A DNA stretch of 64,000 nt from Pedosphaera parvula Ellin514 (GTDB taxonomy: Bacteria; Verrucomicrobiota; Verrucomicrobiia; Limisphaerales; Pedosphaeraceae). Every line of letters begins with the position of its first letter. Positions within the stretch are counted from its first letter, which is position 1. A model generated the notes under the pieces. The model saw only the letters and a list, made by a program, of their open reading frames with translations, made no database searches and had not been told where the DNA came from. Made by a program: the position numbers and the translations under genes. Location of the stretch: positions 62,001-126,000 of the forward strand of contig NZ_ABOX02000014.1 in NCBI RefSeq assembly GCF_000172555.1, given 5' to 3'. Below are positions 62,601-64,000 of the stretch, piece by piece.

Positions 62601-64000
62601 TCCCCGTGGGGCCATCAAATACACCTATAACAAACTGGATCTCGTGAGAGTTGTGGACCGCATGGGCTTCACCAACTCCTATGGCTACAACTCCCTGCGC
62701 CAACAGACCGCCTGGACCAATGCCTTAGGGAAGGTGACCATCTTCGATTACTGTGATTGCGGGGCTTTAAGCGGCATTCAGGATGCCCTGGGCAACTGGA
62801 CGCATTACTATTATGACAATGCGAGCCGTTTGATTGCCACTGTTCTGGCTGATAACAGCAGTCTGACCAACAATTACAACCTGATGAATCAATTGACCAA
62901 CACGGTCGACAATGCCAGCCACAGCGAAACCAACTGGTTCAATAACCAGGGCCTAAAATATGCTGTCAGCAACTACTTCGGCCGGGTGCAAACGCTCGCC
63001 TTTGATCTGCGGGACCGGGCCACCAACATCGTCGATGCCAATGGCGTCTTGGTGGACATTCTGTATGACAACTTGAATCGTCCAACCAAGCGCACCTATC
63101 CCGATAGCGGAAAGGAGTCGCTTGCCTACTCCGTCAAAGGCTTGGCTTATTACACCAATCAAATCAATGAAGTCACCTCTTATGGTTATGATGTTGCCGG
63201 GCGCAAGACCTCGGAAACCAATGCCAACACAGAATTCACTCTCTTTTCCTATAAGCCTTCAGGCGACCTCCAGACCTTGACTGACGGCAAGGGCCAGATC
63301 ACCACTTGGAACTATGACCTCTATGGCTCTGTGTCCAACAAACTCGATCAGTTGGGTAATGTCATTCTCATCTACCGCTATGACGCCAACCAGCGGTTTA
63401 CCAATCGCTGGAGCGCTGAAAAGCTCAACACCTACTACGGCTACGATGCCGTGGGCAACCTGACCAATGTGACCTATCCCGTAAGCCCGGCCATCTCGCT
63501 CGCCTACGATGCAGTTAACCACCTGACCAACATGGTTGACGCCGTGGGAACTACCAAGTTTGGCTATACAGCCGTGGGCGATCTGCTCAGTGAAGATGGT
63601 CCGTGGAGTAATGACACCCTTACCTATGGTTATACCGTCCGCCAGCGCACCAGCCTGGGCCTGCAACAACCCAGCGCCTCGGACTGGTTCCAAACTTATG
63701 CCTACGATGGAGCGAGACGCTTAACCAACACGACTTCTCCCGCCGGAGCATTTGGTTATCAATATGGTTCGGGCCAGCCCAATTCCCCGTCCCTCTTGGT
63801 GCAAAAGCTCCTGCTTCCCAATGGCGCCTACATCACCAATACTTATGGCACCGATGGCATGGCCCGGTTGGAAGGCACCTGGCTCAACAACAGTACCAAC
63901 GGCACCTTAAATTCGCATACCTATTTCTATGACCTGGCTGGAGAGCGCACGAATCAGGTCCACACGGGTCTTACCAATATCTACAAGTATGACAATGTCG
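59611..64000 (+). CDS. Giant secreted protein: C39-like cysteine peptidase domain fused to RHS repeats (3' end outside window)
   Basis: The frame stays open from the ATG at 59611 to the end, at least 1463 codons. A signal peptide (YLGVALGMALLAAG) and a helical TPR-like region (LLARYYRNNGHYSLALEHWEKAW) come first. A C39-type peptidase domain follows with Cys200 in YRCGSLAL, His271 in KQNHYASIL and Asp287 in VTDPTFG. Next is a Cys-flanked Gly-Pro repeat and then RHS/YD repeats (YDANGLLVNNI, YNYDTNHQVLRW, YDALQRITNSS and many more) up to the edge. RHS proteins form a shell that encloses a C-terminal toxin or effector. That end is not visible, so toxin activity is inference. Confidence 0.8.
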   Translation, partial: MKSLAKYLGVALGMALLAAGTSLPAETTVPKAEDAAAQISQYHLFEAPILWVGEQPPAPNETQELWNSLQTLARVKPEERFGVLQEFVKQYPDSAWTPSMQALLARYYRNNGHYSLALEHWEKAWAVTKKMEGNGKRVADYTLANWTELLTSLGRVERLTEIYAETKGRRLDRGPLQQLFNSNYEAFRVMANNSGRSYRCGSLALWNVGKELKGKEFKGYELVGMASPETGFSLSKLGELSQKYELDLVPAQRVEGEELVVPSVVHLKQNHYASILAKRGDKYKVTDPTFGHEQWLSSEAINAEASGFFLLSSNKLSPSYHQLAALDASKIFGKGAPNTFNSTNSGPPCTNPCPACCPGPGNGPGPGNGPGPGNGPGPGHGPGPGHGPSAGPSPQNGCPTCTKLSDNDAASHIELASGIGMPIWWVSEPYESVWMQDEPLGYQPAKGPRVSFTMFYKQRDTRPQLPYFFSLGPSWNSALMSRIEYSPTGYWPDESSKLYVAGGGELTFKASDTENFMTSYFTTEQMQFQTNGAGVITNFAMLYPNGSVDNYGLILSNFGPANTAFITQKVDASGNHISYYYDYLDDAMTGHVRLNYLVDGDGKTNYVRYADPSYPNQITSMEDAYGRTNYLAYDDVNGGFLTNTTDVIGMSSSFLYDDNGSITNLTTPYGTTSFQLDSIAFMLEGYFNRSVLVTEPNAAQQLFLYRDYAPDFPFDIPAELVPTNWPNTYETSYYYYRNSFHWNRLQYKNISAAGLASLADPTLGDLPLADYKKAEMKHWLHETLASISDTISWVRSPSPDAEGTVDGQFTFYDYPGKEPVLPILVGTSKLPSRIGQVLPDGSTSYTEYDRNQWGYPTNILSSYTLADGTIGTRTNQYVYDSNGQDLLQEIGPSGEILNAYNYDTNHQVLRWTNAVNEITTYTYNAAYQLINTKTPAGLNITNIYDANGLLVNNIEVEINKTNSYTYDLTLVKTHTDERGLTTTNLYDALQRITNSSDPRGAIKYTYNKLDLVRVVDRMGFTNSYGYNSLRQQTAWTNALGKVTIFDYCDCGALSGIQDALGNWTHYYYDNASRLIATVLADNSSLTNNYNLMNQLTNTVDNASHSETNWFNNQGLKYAVSNYFGRVQTLAFDLRDRATNIVDANGVLVDILYDNLNRPTKRTYPDSGKESLAYSVKGLAYYTNQINEVTSYGYDVAGRKTSETNANTEFTLFSYKPSGDLQTLTDGKGQITTWNYDLYGSVSNKLDQLGNVILIYRYDANQRFTNRWSAEKLNTYYGYDAVGNLTNVTYPVSPAISLAYDAVNHLTNMVDAVGTTKFGYTAVGDLLSEDGPWSNDTLTYGYTVRQRTSLGLQQPSASDWFQTYAYDGARRLTNTTSPAGAFGYQYGSGQPNSPSLLVQKLLLPNGAYITNTYGTDGMARLEGTWLNNSTNGTLNSHTYFYDLAGERTNQVHTGLTNIYKYDNV
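60685..60774 (+). repeat. Five 18-bp tandem repeats encoding GPGNGP / GPGHGP
   Basis: Five units such as GGACCAGGTAATGGACCA encode a Gly-Pro-rich linker between the C39-like and RHS parts of the giant protein. The last two units have His instead of Asn. Cysteines (PPCTNPCPACC before, GCPTC after) flank the linker. Confidence 0.85.

Noticed and set aside
57180-64000. Possibility that the RHS locus is a prophage or a contact-dependent inhibition locus
   Set aside because: No phage genes, two-partner transporter or immunity gene is visible in the window; the 3' end is missing.

Overview
The window reads as a chromosomal segment of a Gram-negative bacterium, most likely Verrucomicrobiota and probably close to the Pedosphaera group (subdivision 3). 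The lineage call is inference from gene content: ECF sigma factors fused to membrane and extracytoplasmic domains, a verrucomicrobial-type prepilin with a C-terminal ADGH/W motif, many lipoproteins, an LpxR-type outer-membrane lipid A deacylase, a secreted GH32 enzyme, huge RHS proteins and weak or absent Shine-Dalgarno sites before many genes. There is no rRNA, tRNA or CRISPR that I can support. Most of the sequence is ordinary chromosome with short accessory patches.

Layout. 1-2935: end of a BrkB-family membrane protein, a BON lipoprotein, rsmD and a class A beta-lactamase-fold serine hydrolase. 3099-14655: a very tight eight-gene plus-strand operon (gaps 2-26 nt): ABC-2 permease, three SPFH/HflK-HflC-type proteins, a heavy-metal P1B ATPase, an ABC ATPase, a second ABC permease fused to a DUF2628-like domain, and an unknown membrane-anchored protein. 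Two adjacent members carry His/Asp-rich N-termini, so metal handling and an SPFH membrane platform appear linked. 14773-18734: rimO, a 261-bp element with terminal inverted repeats, pgsA, a TatA-like/PgpA fusion (pgsA and pgpA are consecutive steps of phosphatidylglycerol synthesis) and a RodZ-like HTH protein. 19470-27992: ftsH, a DUF1328 peptide, LpxR, an ECF sigma/ectodomain fusion overlapping a prepilin gene, a GH32 fructan hydrolase and a GH25 lysozyme-like protein.

28324-32770: a three-gene minus-strand operon (propeller protein, PhnD-like/PQQ-propeller fusion, lipoprotein of the low-molecular-weight phosphatase/arsenate reductase fold) bracketed by two direct copies of a roughly 100-bp repeat. 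32844-42468: PadR with a HAAS-type membrane partner, an ECF sigma factor ending in a SecD-like head domain, two TPR proteins, VOC proteins, an aldo/keto reductase, a glutamine-amidotransferase-like protein lacking its catalytic His, and a gene remnant. 42569-48362: ftsK, lipoproteins, a GNAT enzyme and tyrS.

48649-52288: a signalling operon (HEAT-repeat gene with three frameshifts, REC-DUF4388 regulator, Roadblock-like protein, histidine-phosphotransfer-like protein). 52835-56060: DUF1269 protein, rpsA and a lipoprotein made of a duplicated domain. 56556-64000: an HTH-only AraC-type regulator, a 20-bp-period direct repeat that could be its operator, a large secreted protein with duplicated domains, and a giant secreted protein joining a C39-like cysteine peptidase domain to RHS repeats that runs off the window end. 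The best candidates for undescribed biology are the SPFH/P-type ATPase/ABC operon, the HEAT/REC/Roadblock/Hpt module and the AraC/C39-RHS locus.
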